From: Chlamydiota bacterium
GTDB taxonomy: Bacteria; Chlamydiota; Chlamydiia; Chlamydiales; Rhabdochlamydiaceae
Assembly: GCA_021772335.1 (NCBI GenBank)
Contig: JAJFMD010000006.1
Coordinates: 1-64,000, forward strand
Length of the DNA: 64,000 bases
Reading direction: 5' to 3'
Position numbers and translations under genes: made by a program. Positions 1 to 9,188 of the stretch are shown one piece after another (the stretch's first letter is position 1; each line of letters opens with the position of its first letter). The notes beneath the pieces are model-generated. The model made no database searches and had not been told where the DNA came from. It worked only from the letters and a program-made list of their open reading frames with translations.

Positions 1-299
1 CTATCTTCAGGAAGATTAGGTTCAGTATTGGTCAAGGTTTCAGATTCTGTGGAAGGAGACGAATCTTCTGCAGCAGGCTCCGGTGTTTTAGAGGTGCTAT
101 CTTCAGGAAGATTAGGTTCAGTATTGGTCAAGGTTTCAGATTCTGTGGAAGGAGACGAATCTTCTGCAGCAGGCTCCGGTGTTTTAGAGGTGCTATCTTC
201 AGGAAGATTAAGTTCAGTATTGGTCAAGGTTTCAGATTCGGTGGAAGGAGAAGAGTTTTCTTCAGCAGGCTCTGGTGTTTTAGAGGTGCTATCTTCCGG
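1..299 (-). repeat. 96-bp (32-codon) in-frame tandem repeat
   Basis: Three copies lie at 1-96, 97-192 and 193-288, with the start of a fourth at 289-299. The first two copies are identical over all 96 bases; the third differs at a handful of positions. The unit encodes an acidic Ser/Thr/Pro-rich linker (for example PEDSTSKTPEPAAEDSSP). The array probably continues beyond the window edge, so the copy number is unknown. Confidence 0.95.
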
Positions 300-443
300 A
301 GTGGGTATTTCAGAAGATACAGGTTCTTCTGTAGCTGGTGCTATTAATAGAGATTGATCTGTGGCACATGAGTTTGCATCTTCAGCTACTACGCAGGTGA
401 AGTAGGTTAGCGATAGTAGCGAAGATGTAATAATTAAGCGCAT
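1..443 (-). CDS. Inverse-autotransporter-family surface protein, 5' part only (paralogue 1)
   Basis: This is the N-terminal part of a gene that runs off the left edge of the window. The minus-strand frame is open from an ATG at 443-441 to base 1 (147 codons, no stop). The first 20 residues are a signal peptide almost identical to those of the genes at 464-3736 and 3817-6996 (MRLIITSSLLSLTYFTCVVA, cleavage expected after AVA/VVA). It continues into a Ser/Thr/Pro/Glu-rich linker built from a 32-residue tandem repeat. AAAGGA lies about ten bases before the ATG, and the stop of the upstream gene is only 20 bases away, so the two are probably cotranscribed. The barrel and passenger expected from the paralogues would lie outside the window; their presence is inferred from the signal peptide and position only. 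Confidence 0.8.
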   Translation of the reverse strand, partial: MRLIITSSLLSLTYFTCVVAEDANSCATDQSLLIAPATEEPVSSEIPTPEDSTSKTPEPAEENSSPSTESETLTNTELNLPEDSTSKTPEPAAEDSSPSTESETLTNTEPNLPEDSTSKTPEPAAEDSSPSTESETLTNTEPNLPED

Positions 444-463
444 TTAAGCACATCCTTTGTTAA

Positions 464-3400
464 TTAACGACAAGGGCAACATGCTGTGCAGTCACAGCTT
501 CCAACGGGTACTGGTGTTCCCTCAACAAGTGCAAAAGTTCCTTGGTTGATCGATTGTAGGCCGGCAGTTAGGTTGGCAAGGTCAGGGGATTCAACGTTCC
601 ATACGCCGGGCATCGTTTGCGCAATTTGGTAGTTGCCTTGGTTTTGGTTGCCGGTTAGGCGGAGGCACGATGAGCCTGTTCGTATGTTGGCATCAAAAAG
701 AGTGAAGAGTCGATTTCTTTCGATGCAGAGGGTGTTGTTGTTATTGGCAAAAACTTCAATATCAAAGGCCTCTGTTGCTTGAAGCTGATCAAAGCGGTTA
801 TTGCAGACGAATAGTGTGCTATTGTCTAGTGTTGCAGCAGCAGTAATGGCCAAGCCAGCAACTTCTGCAATGCCAAAGACTTGAGAATTTGGTGCTGTAG
901 CATTGAAATTGGTGAAGGAAGAATTGCAGCAAGAGAGAGACGCATTGTCTAGGTTTGGAGCAAGAGGGACTATAATTCCAGCACCACTTCCAATTCCAAT
1001 TCCAAAGATACCAGCGTAACCTACTCCTTCGGCGTTAAATTTATTGAAAGATGAATTAGTGCAAGTGACTAAGCTATTGATAATCTCATTTCCTTGCATT
1101 ATACCAGCACTGCTTGATCCAATACCACAAATTAATGCAACTGAACTAGCAGGAAGTGCTGATTGGGAGATAGAGCTATTGAAATTATTAAAAGTACAGT
1201 TGGTGCACGTAATGGGGCTGTTGGATATAACATTTCCTCCAATTCCTGCTCCACTACCATTGCTCACTCCAAAAATGCCAGTTAGTTGTCCTGAAGAAGA
1301 AGTGAAATTGGTGAATGAGGTGTTGCAGCATGTAATAGGGCTATTTGTGATTGTAGCAGTAGGCCCTACACTAACTCCCCCGCCTGTTGCAAGGGCAAAA
1401 ATTCCGGAAAAAGAGGCGGGACCTATATTTTCTGCTGTGAAATTTTTAAAAGTGGAATCAAAACAAGAAAGGGTGCTATTGGTGATTTTTCCGCTGACTT
1501 GACTGCCGCTGCCGTAGGCGATACCTAAAATACCTGTTATAGGTATACTTGCTATTCCTACATCCCCAACTGTATTTCCCTTAAAGTCTGTAAAGCAGCT
1601 GTTTCTACAAGAGATTTGACAATCTGTAATGGTAGCATTTTCATTAATGGTAACACCCGCGCCAAAACCAACTCCAAACGACGCTCCAACAACGCCAAGT
1701 CCATTCGATGTTGTACTTAAATTGTTAAAAGAAGAGTTGGAGACACAAAGAGTCGATCCTTCAATCGCTGTTTCTGTAGTAATACCGCTACCAACACCAA
1801 TTCCTAAATTGGCTGCAACGCTGTCTACACCTTGAGTCGTCGCGTTAAAATCGCTAAAACTCGTGTTGAAGCAGGAGATCGCACAATTTTTGATGAGGTT
1901 TATGTTGATGTCACCCGCTCCGCCGCCGCTTCCAACGTTGAGTCCGAGAAGAAGTGCTTGAGCATTTAAACCCATAGCTGAAGCGGAGAAATTTGTAAAA
2001 GTGGAGCCTGTGCAACGAAGATTGAGATTTGTTGCACCGAAAAATGAAACGCCAGCGGTGATTGAATCGATTCCATCGCCTTGAGAGTCTACAAATAAGT
2101 TTCTAATGGTGTTATTGCAGAAAGTTACATCGGTATTGTTAACATCTTCTAGGAAAAACACACCGAAGGAAGCACTTGAGCCTGTTCCGACAAAGGGCTT
2201 TATATCGGAGATGCAGTTGTTCGAGATTGTGATACATCCGTTGGATAGAGCTTTATCTCTAAAGATCGCGCCGCCTCTTTGGTTTGTGAAGAAGTTGTCG
2301 CGGATGGTGAATGTGGAGCCTTTAGATATTAGAGCACCGACAGAAAGCGTGGTATTCTCGGGCATAAGATCGCCGCTAAAACAAAAACCCGCAACTTCGG
2401 TGCAGTTAGCCATTTGTACGCCATAGCCTGCATTTACTTTGACTTTGATATTTGCTAATACGTCATCAAGTGCTTCAACGGTTGTTGTTCTATGCGTGTT
2501 TTCGATGAGGGGGTAGCAGCCGGGAGTGCAAGCGGGGATGCAGATGTCGCAGAGCTCAAAGCTCGTTGCTGAACCGATGAGTTTTTGATTATCTTTCATG
2601 ATAAAGCCGCAGTCCATGCCAGTGGATGTTCCGTCACCGGGAAAGACATAGATGGTATCTCCTGGACATGCTGTAGCTTCTGCAGCGATTAGGGTGTTGA
2701 ATGGATTTTCATAAGTTCCGCAGCCAGCGTCGCAATTGCAGTTGTTGACGAAGTAGATTTGAGAAGGACAGCAGCACTCGCAATTGATATTAAAAATGCG
2801 TGTTTTGTTTTCAACAGGGATGATTTCGTTGCGGTAAACAGGTTGTGTCATGCGCGCGACTTGGCGTGCTGTTTCGTCACATGGAGTGGGATAGTTGTTT
2901 TCTAAGCGGGAGCCGTACTGGCGGAGGTTAGCAGGACCAAAGGGAAAGCTCAGTGTGATCCATCCTTGTCCTTTGGTGTTGAAGATTGGATCGTAGGTTA
3001 CATCGCCGCCGAGTGTAATGCCATCATACACTTTTAGGGAGACTCTGGCTCTACCTCCCCATTCGCCGCCAAGACTGTAATCGCAGACGGTTTTCTCAAA
3101 AAGGTAGTAAGGGCCAATTGCAAAGTAGAGATCAACAACTTTAAGTTTAGGGATATAAAAACCCACTTCTGCATCAATGTCAGCAAGGCTTGCTCTGACG
3201 ACTTGTCTAGCAAAAGCAGAATTGCACGCAAAGTGATCGAAGCAGGGACACTCTTTGCCTGTTGTATTGCCGAGTGGGACGTAGCCGTTCATGCGGAAGT
3301 CGACCCATTTAGAGAGCAGTTCTAAACCGCCGCCCACCTGGTTTTGTCCACCGAGTTGCTTCGTATCACGAAAATCGTAATAGGCGTTTAGACCGAGTAT

Positions 3401-3736
3401 TGCTTTATCAAAAGCGTAGCGACCACCGAGACCTGCGTTGGCTGCCAATTTGCCATCGTTGAAAACATGACCACGTAGATCGATGAAGGGCTGGAAGACG
3501 CGCTCGCCAGACGGAGAGATAAAGGTTGAAAGCGTCGCATAGCCATGATCGTAACCAAGCCCTTTAGGTCCGCGATAGCCGATGGCAGCGCGTGAGTTGG
3601 GTCCTGGATTGCACGGTTTTGCTGGAGTATTAGACGATGTAAAAGGTCTTTGCGCGACAGGGGTTGCTTTGTTTTCTGCTACAGCGCAGGTGAAGTAGGT
3701 TAGCGATAGTAGCGAAGATGCAATAATTAAGCGCAT
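464..3736 (-). CDS. Inverse-autotransporter barrel with beta-helix passenger (paralogue 2)
   Basis: A 1090-residue predicted outer-membrane surface protein. Residues 1-20 are a signal peptide ending AVA. Residues about 48-268 form a beta-barrel resembling the intimin/invasin inverse autotransporter domain: NAGLGGRYAFDK, LGLNAYYDFRDT, VGGGLELLSKW and MNGYVPLG follow its strand pattern. No LysM domain precedes it. Residues 319-339 are a cysteine-rich knot (NCECCCPSQIY, NNCNCDAGCG). A pectate-lyase-like start follows (GTYENPFNTL, GDTIYVFPGDGT), then about 600 residues of parallel beta-helix rungs with the recurring motif N-x-S-F-x-N-F. The C-terminus is cysteine-rich (CDCTACCPCR). In this architecture the N-terminal barrel would export the C-terminal passenger. 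AAGGA precedes the ATG. The Chlamydia Pmp proteins are an alternative analogy, but their barrel is C-terminal. Confidence 0.85.
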   Translation of the reverse strand: MRLIIASSLLSLTYFTCAVAENKATPVAQRPFTSSNTPAKPCNPGPNSRAAIGYRGPKGLGYDHGYATLSTFISPSGERVFQPFIDLRGHVFNDGKLAANAGLGGRYAFDKAILGLNAYYDFRDTKQLGGQNQVGGGLELLSKWVDFRMNGYVPLGNTTGKECPCFDHFACNSAFARQVVRASLADIDAEVGFYIPKLKVVDLYFAIGPYYLFEKTVCDYSLGGEWGGRARVSLKVYDGITLGGDVTYDPIFNTKGQGWITLSFPFGPANLRQYGSRLENNYPTPCDETARQVARMTQPVYRNEIIPVENKTRIFNINCECCCPSQIYFVNNCNCDAGCGTYENPFNTLIAAEATACPGDTIYVFPGDGTSTGMDCGFIMKDNQKLIGSATSFELCDICIPACTPGCYPLIENTHRTTTVEALDDVLANIKVKVNAGYGVQMANCTEVAGFCFSGDLMPENTTLSVGALISKGSTFTIRDNFFTNQRGGAIFRDKALSNGCITISNNCISDIKPFVGTGSSASFGVFFLEDVNNTDVTFCNNTIRNLFVDSQGDGIDSITAGVSFFGATNLNLRCTGSTFTNFSASAMGLNAQALLLGLNVGSGGGAGDININLIKNCAISCFNTSFSDFNATTQGVDSVAANLGIGVGSGITTETAIEGSTLCVSNSSFNNLSTTSNGLGVVGASFGVGFGAGVTINENATITDCQISCRNSCFTDFKGNTVGDVGIASIPITGILGIAYGSGSQVSGKITNSTLSCFDSTFKNFTAENIGPASFSGIFALATGGGVSVGPTATITNSPITCCNTSFTNFTSSSGQLTGIFGVSNGSGAGIGGNVISNSPITCTNCTFNNFNSSISQSALPASSVALICGIGSSSAGIMQGNEIINSLVTCTNSSFNKFNAEGVGYAGIFGIGIGSGAGIIVPLAPNLDNASLSCCNSSFTNFNATAPNSQVFGIAEVAGLAITAAATLDNSTLFVCNNRFDQLQATEAFDIEVFANNNNTLCIERNRLFTLFDANIRTGSSCLRLTGNQNQGNYQIAQTMPGVWNVESPDLANLTAGLQSINQGTFALVEGTPVPVGSCDCTACCPCR

Positions 3737-3760
3737 GATTTTGTGTCCTTGCTATTGAGA

Positions 3761-3787
3761 CTGCCTGAAAAGTGAGTTTTCAGGCAG
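3761..3787 (-). terminator. Perfect 11-bp hairpin between two surface-protein genes
   Basis: CTGCCTGAAAA at 3761-3771 and its exact complement at 3777-3787 enclose a 5-base loop. It sits between the stop of the gene at 3817-6996 and the start of the gene at 464-3736. There is no T-run after it on the minus strand, so it may be a weak terminator, an attenuator or an mRNA end-stabilising structure within an operon. Confidence 0.6.
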
Positions 3788-3816
3788 ATGCTTAGTGTGA
3801 TGTAGTTATTTTTCCC

Positions 3817-6800
3817 TTAATTACATTTATTGCAGGATATTGGAGTGCAGCATCCTGTGCAGCCGCAAGCTCCAACGGGCACAGGTGTTGGTGTTCCTAC
3901 GATATTAAATGTGCCTGTATTAATTGATGAAAGCCCTGCTTCCAAATTGTTTAGATCAGGGGATTCAATATTAAGTGTTCCTGCGTCCTCAGTGAGGAGA
4001 TATGTCCCCATATTGGTATTATTTGTTAGGCGTAAACAAGAGGTGCCGGTGTTACTTTTGGATAATAAAATTTGAGAAAAGAAGCTGTTGTTTTCAACGC
4101 AGAATGTATTGGCTTGATTTAAGGATGGACTGCTAAGCAGAAAAACATCTATTGGGGTAGCACTTGCTTGTAACAGATCAAAGGAGTTGTTACAGATCGT
4201 TGCACTACCTAGCCGGAGGCTAGATATGAATATGGCGTTATTAGATCCATTAACAGAATTTAAGTTTTGAAAAGAATTGTTGGAGAAGTTTGCTGTTAGA
4301 GGGCCTGTAGCAGTTCCTGTAGCGGAGATGGCGCGGACAGTGGTCCCAGCGCTATTTGATGCTGTAAAATCAGTGAAAGAGTTGTTGCAATAGTTTAAAG
4401 TGCTGTTTGCTACTGGAGAGCGATTGCTTATCCCAATAATAGTCGACTGGGATGGGCCTTCTGACGCGTTAAAGTTGCTAAAAGAGTTATTGCAACAATT
4501 TGCTGTCAAAAATGATGAGGGTTGAGCTGATCCAATAGCTAGTCCAGTTATTAGAGACCTTCCATTAGCGCCTGTTCCTCCTGTTGCGTTGAAATTATTT
4601 AATGAGTTGTTACAAATATTAAAAGTTGTTGAGATAGCTCGATTTGCAACAGCGATACCAAATACTCCTGCTTCGCCATTTGCATTGGATGCCGTAAAGT
4701 TGCTCAAGGAGTTGTTACAGCTGTTGAAAGAGCTGTTTTGCAAGGATAATAGGGTAATTCCTGTTGCTGTGGAAATTAAATTTGAGGCTGGGTTGGTGCC
4801 TGAAGATTGAAAATTTGTAAAAGTGTTATTTGTAAAGTTAAAAGAGTTGTTGACATGGGGAGTTAAACTATCACTGCCAAAGCCACCTACAAGTGTAGTA
4901 TTTCCTGAAGCATTAAAATTTTGGAAGGTTGAATTGCTGCTTGAGATGGAGCTATTCGTAATCAGTCCAGAGAGAATGCCGCCTAGGGTGACGTTTTGGC
5001 CATTCATTGGATCATTGTTAGCAGTCCCATTGAAGTTAATAAAGCAATTGTTGTTGCAGCATAATGTACTATTTGTAAGAGGTAAAAGAGTTGATTCTCC
5101 ATTATAAATAGCTATGCCTGCAACAACAACATCTTGATCGTCAGAAACTGTAGTGAAATTTTTAAAGAGGTTATTGTTGATAGAGAGTGCGCTATTTTCT
5201 ACTGAAGCGATTGTCATACCTGTTGTGGCTGATTTAAATAGTGTGTTGATATTATTAAAATCTAAAAATGCATTGTCGTTGCACGTGAAGTTGGTATTAA
5301 CCATCCCGACAGGGAACTCCAATCCAATAACCAGATTGCTAAAGCAGTTGTTGTTGATTGAGACTTTGTCATTTGAAAGAGGAGCTTCGAAGGGTCCAAC
5401 AACACCAAATTCAAAATTTTTAATCACGTTTTCGCGAATGGTATAATTAGTCGCGGCTACTGCGTCTACTCCAGAAGTGGTTGCTGCATTTGCAGGGCGG
5501 TTGGATCCATCTATTTGAAATCCGGCGAGTTCTGTGCAGTTTTTCATTGTTACAGCAGAGGCGACTGTAAGAGTTAACTTTTTTGTTGTTCTTTTGCTGT
5601 TTTCAATCAGGGGTAGGTATCCTGGAGTGCAAGCGGGGACGCAGATGTTGCAAAGATCAAAGCATACAGCTGAGCTTAGTAATCGTTGACAATCTTTCAT
5701 GATAAAGCCGCAGTCCATTCCTTTCGATGTGCCATCACCTGGGAAGACGTAAATGATATCGCCATTTCTTGATGCAGATTCCGCAGCAAATAAATTGTTG
5801 TAAGGATTTTCGAAAGTTCCACAGCCTTTATTTCCTTTGCAGTTGTTGACAAAGAGGAATTTTGATGGAGAACAACATTCGCACAAGATGTCATAGATGC
5901 GCGTTTTGCTTTGAACAGGGATAATTTCGTTGCGGTAAACAGGTTGTGTCATGCGAGCAAATTGTCTTGCTGTTTCGTCGCAAGGAGCGGGATATTTTTC
6001 TTGAAAACGGGAGCCATTTTGAAGGAGATTAGCAGGTCCGAATGGGAAACTAAGTGTAGCCCAGCCCTGTGCTTTCGTATTAAAAATTGGATCATAAGTG
6101 ATATCACCACCTAATGTGATGCCGTCATACACTTTTAGAGATACGCGCGCTCTACCACCCCATGCGCCACCGAGCGTTGCATTACTCACGCGTTTTTCGA
6201 AAAGATAATAGGGGCCTATTGCAAAGTATAAATCTACAGGTTTTACTTTAGGAATATAAAAACCGATCTCTGCATCGATATCAGCGAGGCTTGCTCTAAC
6301 AACTTGGTTTGCAAAAGCAGAATGGCAGGCGAAGTGATCAAAGCAAGGGCAATCTTTTCCTGTAGTATCTCCAATAGGGGCGTATCCGTTGATTCTTAAA
6401 TCTGCCCATTTAGAAAGCAATTCAAAACCACCTCCAACTTGGCTTTGTGAGCCGAGTTTTTCTGTGTCGCGATAATCGTAGTAAGCGTTAAGGCCGACAA
6501 CCACTTTGTCACAATCTATGCGACCGCCAAGACCTGCGTTTGCAGCCCATCTGCCGTCGTTGAAAACATGACCTCTAAGATCAATAAAGGGTTGAATAAG
6601 GCGCATGCCTGAAGGAGAAATAAAAGTGGAAAGTGTCGCATAGCCATGGTCGTAGCCAAATCCTTTAGGCCCTCGGTAGCCAATTGAAGCGCGCGAACCC
6701 GGACCTGGCGAGCAATTTTTTTTATCTTCTTTTGGCTTTAAGACAGGTTCTGTAGGAGCTCGCATGGAATTGGGGGTTTCAGCAGCAATTGCTGGTTTTG

Positions 6801-6996
6801 CAGATTCAGTGGCTATGTCTGAGTAGGAAAGGTTGGGCTCAATAGCAAAAAACTCGGGAGGTGTTAGATCAATGGAAGATAGAGAATCTAAATCAGTAGA
6901 CTCTATTAATACTGGATCTTGCGGCTTTTGCTCTTCAGCGACAATGCATGTAAAATATGTTAAGGATAAAAGTGAAGAAGCAACTAAAGCACGCAT
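3817..6996 (-). CDS. Inverse-autotransporter barrel with beta-helix passenger (paralogue 3)
   Basis: A 1059-residue surface protein of the same family. It has a signal peptide at 1-20 (FTCIVA), a longer acidic/Pro linker at 21-95 and the barrel at about 105-320 (NAGLGGRIDCDK, VGLNAYYDYRDT, VGGGFELLSKW). The cysteine-rich module at 372-392 is slightly reduced compared with its paralogues (CECCSPSK, GNKGCGTFENP). The passenger consists of rungs such as CNNSFTDFTAS and CNNSFSNFNAS about every 35-40 residues, ending in the shared tail ESPDLNNLEAGLSSINTGTF and a cysteine-rich C-terminus. It is the first gene of the minus-strand cluster; a plausible promoter lies upstream at 7022-7050. The barrel is better conserved between copies than the passenger, which fits surface diversification of the exposed part. 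Confidence 0.85.
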   Translation of the reverse strand: MRALVASSLLSLTYFTCIVAEEQKPQDPVLIESTDLDSLSSIDLTPPEFFAIEPNLSYSDIATESAKPAIAAETPNSMRAPTEPVLKPKEDKKNCSPGPGSRASIGYRGPKGFGYDHGYATLSTFISPSGMRLIQPFIDLRGHVFNDGRWAANAGLGGRIDCDKVVVGLNAYYDYRDTEKLGSQSQVGGGFELLSKWADLRINGYAPIGDTTGKDCPCFDHFACHSAFANQVVRASLADIDAEIGFYIPKVKPVDLYFAIGPYYLFEKRVSNATLGGAWGGRARVSLKVYDGITLGGDITYDPIFNTKAQGWATLSFPFGPANLLQNGSRFQEKYPAPCDETARQFARMTQPVYRNEIIPVQSKTRIYDILCECCSPSKFLFVNNCKGNKGCGTFENPYNNLFAAESASRNGDIIYVFPGDGTSKGMDCGFIMKDCQRLLSSAVCFDLCNICVPACTPGYLPLIENSKRTTKKLTLTVASAVTMKNCTELAGFQIDGSNRPANAATTSGVDAVAATNYTIRENVIKNFEFGVVGPFEAPLSNDKVSINNNCFSNLVIGLEFPVGMVNTNFTCNDNAFLDFNNINTLFKSATTGMTIASVENSALSINNNLFKNFTTVSDDQDVVVAGIAIYNGESTLLPLTNSTLCCNNNCFINFNGTANNDPMNGQNVTLGGILSGLITNSSISSSNSTFQNFNASGNTTLVGGFGSDSLTPHVNNSFNFTNNTFTNFQSSGTNPASNLISTATGITLLSLQNSSFNSCNNSLSNFTASNANGEAGVFGIAVANRAISTTFNICNNSLNNFNATGGTGANGRSLITGLAIGSAQPSSFLTANCCNNSFSNFNASEGPSQSTIIGISNRSPVANSTLNYCNNSFTDFTASNSAGTTVRAISATGTATGPLTANFSNNSFQNLNSVNGSNNAIFISSLRLGSATICNNSFDLLQASATPIDVFLLSSPSLNQANTFCVENNSFFSQILLSKSNTGTSCLRLTNNTNMGTYLLTEDAGTLNIESPDLNNLEAGLSSINTGTFNIVGTPTPVPVGACGCTGCCTPISCNKCN

Positions 6997-7021
6997 AGGT
7001 TAAGCCCTTTTTTTTCTTTAA

Positions 7022-7050
7022 TGCGTAAACTTTTTGCTTTAAACAGTCAA
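7022..7050 (-). promoter_or_regulatory. Candidate sigma-70-type promoter for the surface-protein cluster
   Basis: Read on the minus strand: TTGACT (7050-7045), 17-base spacer, then TACGCA (7027-7022), 26 bases before the ATG at 6996. The -35 is good and the -10 weak, so this is a tentative call. Confidence 0.4.
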
Positions 7051-7148
7051 GAAATTTATATGCGCCTTGCTTGTAGTGCTTTCTACGCAGTAGAACGTTA
7101 GGTTTAAAAAAATATCAGCGCGCTTTAGAAATTGTTTTCCGAATTTCC

Positions 7149-7176
7149 TTGAACGTTAAGTGTTCAAAGTTAAAAT
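7149..7176 (+). promoter_or_regulatory. Candidate promoter of tkt overlapping a palindrome
   Basis: TTGAAC (7149-7154), 16-base spacer, TAAAAT (7171-7176). The -35 is one arm of the inverted repeat TTGAAC-N7-GTTCAA (7149-7167), which could be an operator. GAACGTTA occurs both here (7151-7158) and at 7093-7100. Confidence 0.5.
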
Positions 7177-7202
7177 TGGTTTGATAAATTTGGAGGATAG
7201 TG

Positions 7203-9188
7203 ATGGATGCGGAGCTTAAAAAGCAATTAGCTGTAATTGCAAATACGATTAGGCAACTTTCTATGGAAGCTGTGCAAAAAGCAAATTCAGGACATCCTGG
7301 TTTGCCAATGGGATGTGCAGAATTTGGAGCGTATTTGTATGGGCATTTAATGTGTCACAATCCAAAAGATCCCAAATGGCTCGCACGCGATCGTTTTGTT
7401 TTATCAGCAGGACATGGTTCGATGCTGCTCTATTCACTGCTTCATCTTGCTGGCTATAATCTAACGATGGATGACATTAAAAACTTCAGGCAGTTGCACT
7501 CAAAAACACCAGGGCACCCAGAATATGGAATGACAGAAGGAGTTGAGGCAACAACAGGTCCTCTTGGTCAAGGTGTTGGTAATGCAGTAGGGCAGGCGAT
7601 TGGACTGCAACTTTTGGCATCGAAATTCAATACTGAACGTCATCCAATTTTTAACAACAAGGTGTATTGTTTAGCGGGTGATGGATGCATTATGGAGGGC
7701 ATATCTTCGGAAGCGTCTTCTTTAGCAGGACATCTCGGCTTGAACAATCTCGTGCTTGTTTATGACTCTAATAAAGTGACGTTAGATGGTCCATTGCCGC
7801 AATCATGTTCAGAAAATACACGCTTGCGTTACGAAGCTTATGGTTGGGAAACTTATGAAGTTGATGGTCATGATTTTGATGATCTTGATACAACCTTCAA
7901 ACAAATTAAAGCATCTCAGACACGTCCTTGTCTTGTTGTGATGCATACGACAATTGGAAAAGGATCTCCAAATAAAGCGGGAACATATAAAGCGCACGGT
8001 TCTCCTTTAGGTGAAGAAGAAGTTGCAGCAGCTAAAAAGTTGCTTGGATTGCCTGATGAAAAGTTTTATGTCGCACCTGAAACGTATGATTTTTTTGCTA
8101 AAAGACTCGAACGCGATAAAAAGTGTGAAGAAGAATGGAATGCGATGGTTAAAGAGTGGTCGCAGGAAAATCCTAATCGTTTTGCAGAATTCAAAGTGAT
8201 GAAAGAGAAGAAAATTCCCGATAATTTCGAGCAGTTTTTACGAAAAGTTGAAATTGAAGAACCCATTGGAGGAAGAGATGCTTCCAATAAAGTGATTAAT
8301 GCAATTGCAGAAGAGCTTCCTTTTATTTACGGAGGAAGTGCAGATCTTTCTGGTTCAGATAAAACAATGATTACTAAACATCCGCTCATTTCTCCAGGAC
8401 ATTTCGAAGGGCGTAATTTTAAATTTGGAATTCGCGAATTTGGAATGGCAACATCTGCGACAGGTATAGCACAAACAGATATGATCATTCCGTTTATTGG
8501 TACATTTTTTACCTTCTCTGATTACATGCGCAATGCGATTCGTCTTGCTGCTCTATCTCATGTGCAAGTGCTCTATCAATTTACACATGATTCAATTTTC
8601 CTTGGTGAAGATGGACCGACGCACCAATCTATTGAGCATCTTGCATCATTGCGCGCAATGCCGAATCTACACTTGATTAGACCTGCTGATGCAAATGAAA
8701 CGCGCATGGCATGGCTTGCAGCTTTGCGCTATAAAGGACCAACTGCAATGGTTTATTCTAGGCAAAAACTTCCAGCGCTTCGAGGAACTGACGTTCCCTT
8801 TGATCAAGGGCTAGGGCGCGGAGCTTACATTATTAAAAAAGAGACAAAAAAACCTGACTTCACACTTTTTTCCACCGGTTCTGAAGTGTCATTGGCAGTT
8901 GCTGTTAGTGAAGCTTTAGAAAAACAGGGCAAATCGGTGCGCGTCGTATCGATGCCGTGCTGGGAACTTTTTCAAAAGCAGGATGAAGAGTATCGCAAAT
9001 CAGTTGTTTGTGGCGATATTGGCAAGCGTGTGGCGATTGAAGCAGGAGCAAGTTTAGGCTGGCATCAATGGATTGGCCAGGATGGCATTGCTGTTTGTAT
9101 GGATACTTTTGGAGCTTCTGCTCCAGATAAAGTTCTTGCAGAAGAGTTTGGGTTTACCGTTGATGCAATTCTTAAGAGGTTATTATGA
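7203..9188 (+). CDS. tkt: Transketolase
   Basis: Transketolase (661 residues) transfers two-carbon ketol units in the non-oxidative pentose phosphate pathway, using thiamine diphosphate in the cytosol. Diagnostic segments are visible: SGHPGLPMG near residue 29, AGHGSMLLY near 69, the ThDP/Mg motif starting GDGCIMEG at 159 and running to SNK at about 189-191, FGIREFGMA in the pyrimidine-binding domain and THDSIFLGEDGPTHQ. The length is typical. The ATG at 7203 is preferred over the GTG at 7200 because GGAGG at 7192-7196 is correctly spaced for it. The last codons overlap the start of hemE (ATGA), so the two are translationally coupled, and the promoter upstream probably serves both. Confidence 0.96.
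   Translation: MDAELKKQLAVIANTIRQLSMEAVQKANSGHPGLPMGCAEFGAYLYGHLMCHNPKDPKWLARDRFVLSAGHGSMLLYSLLHLAGYNLTMDDIKNFRQLHSKTPGHPEYGMTEGVEATTGPLGQGVGNAVGQAIGLQLLASKFNTERHPIFNNKVYCLAGDGCIMEGISSEASSLAGHLGLNNLVLVYDSNKVTLDGPLPQSCSENTRLRYEAYGWETYEVDGHDFDDLDTTFKQIKASQTRPCLVVMHTTIGKGSPNKAGTYKAHGSPLGEEEVAAAKKLLGLPDEKFYVAPETYDFFAKRLERDKKCEEEWNAMVKEWSQENPNRFAEFKVMKEKKIPDNFEQFLRKVEIEEPIGGRDASNKVINAIAEELPFIYGGSADLSGSDKTMITKHPLISPGHFEGRNFKFGIREFGMATSATGIAQTDMIIPFIGTFFTFSDYMRNAIRLAALSHVQVLYQFTHDSIFLGEDGPTHQSIEHLASLRAMPNLHLIRPADANETRMAWLAALRYKGPTAMVYSRQKLPALRGTDVPFDQGLGRGAYIIKKETKKPDFTLFSTGSEVSLAVAVSEALEKQGKSVRVVSMPCWELFQKQDEEYRKSVVCGDIGKRVAIEAGASLGWHQWIGQDGIAVCMDTFGASAPDKVLAEEFGFTVDAILKRLL

Noticed and set aside
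1044-2426. Several plus-strand open frames (1044-1502, 1629-1835, 2106-2426) inside the surface-protein region
   Set aside because: They mirror the repetitive minus-strand gene, lack ribosome binding sites and show only low-complexity Leu/Val/Pro composition; shadow frames.
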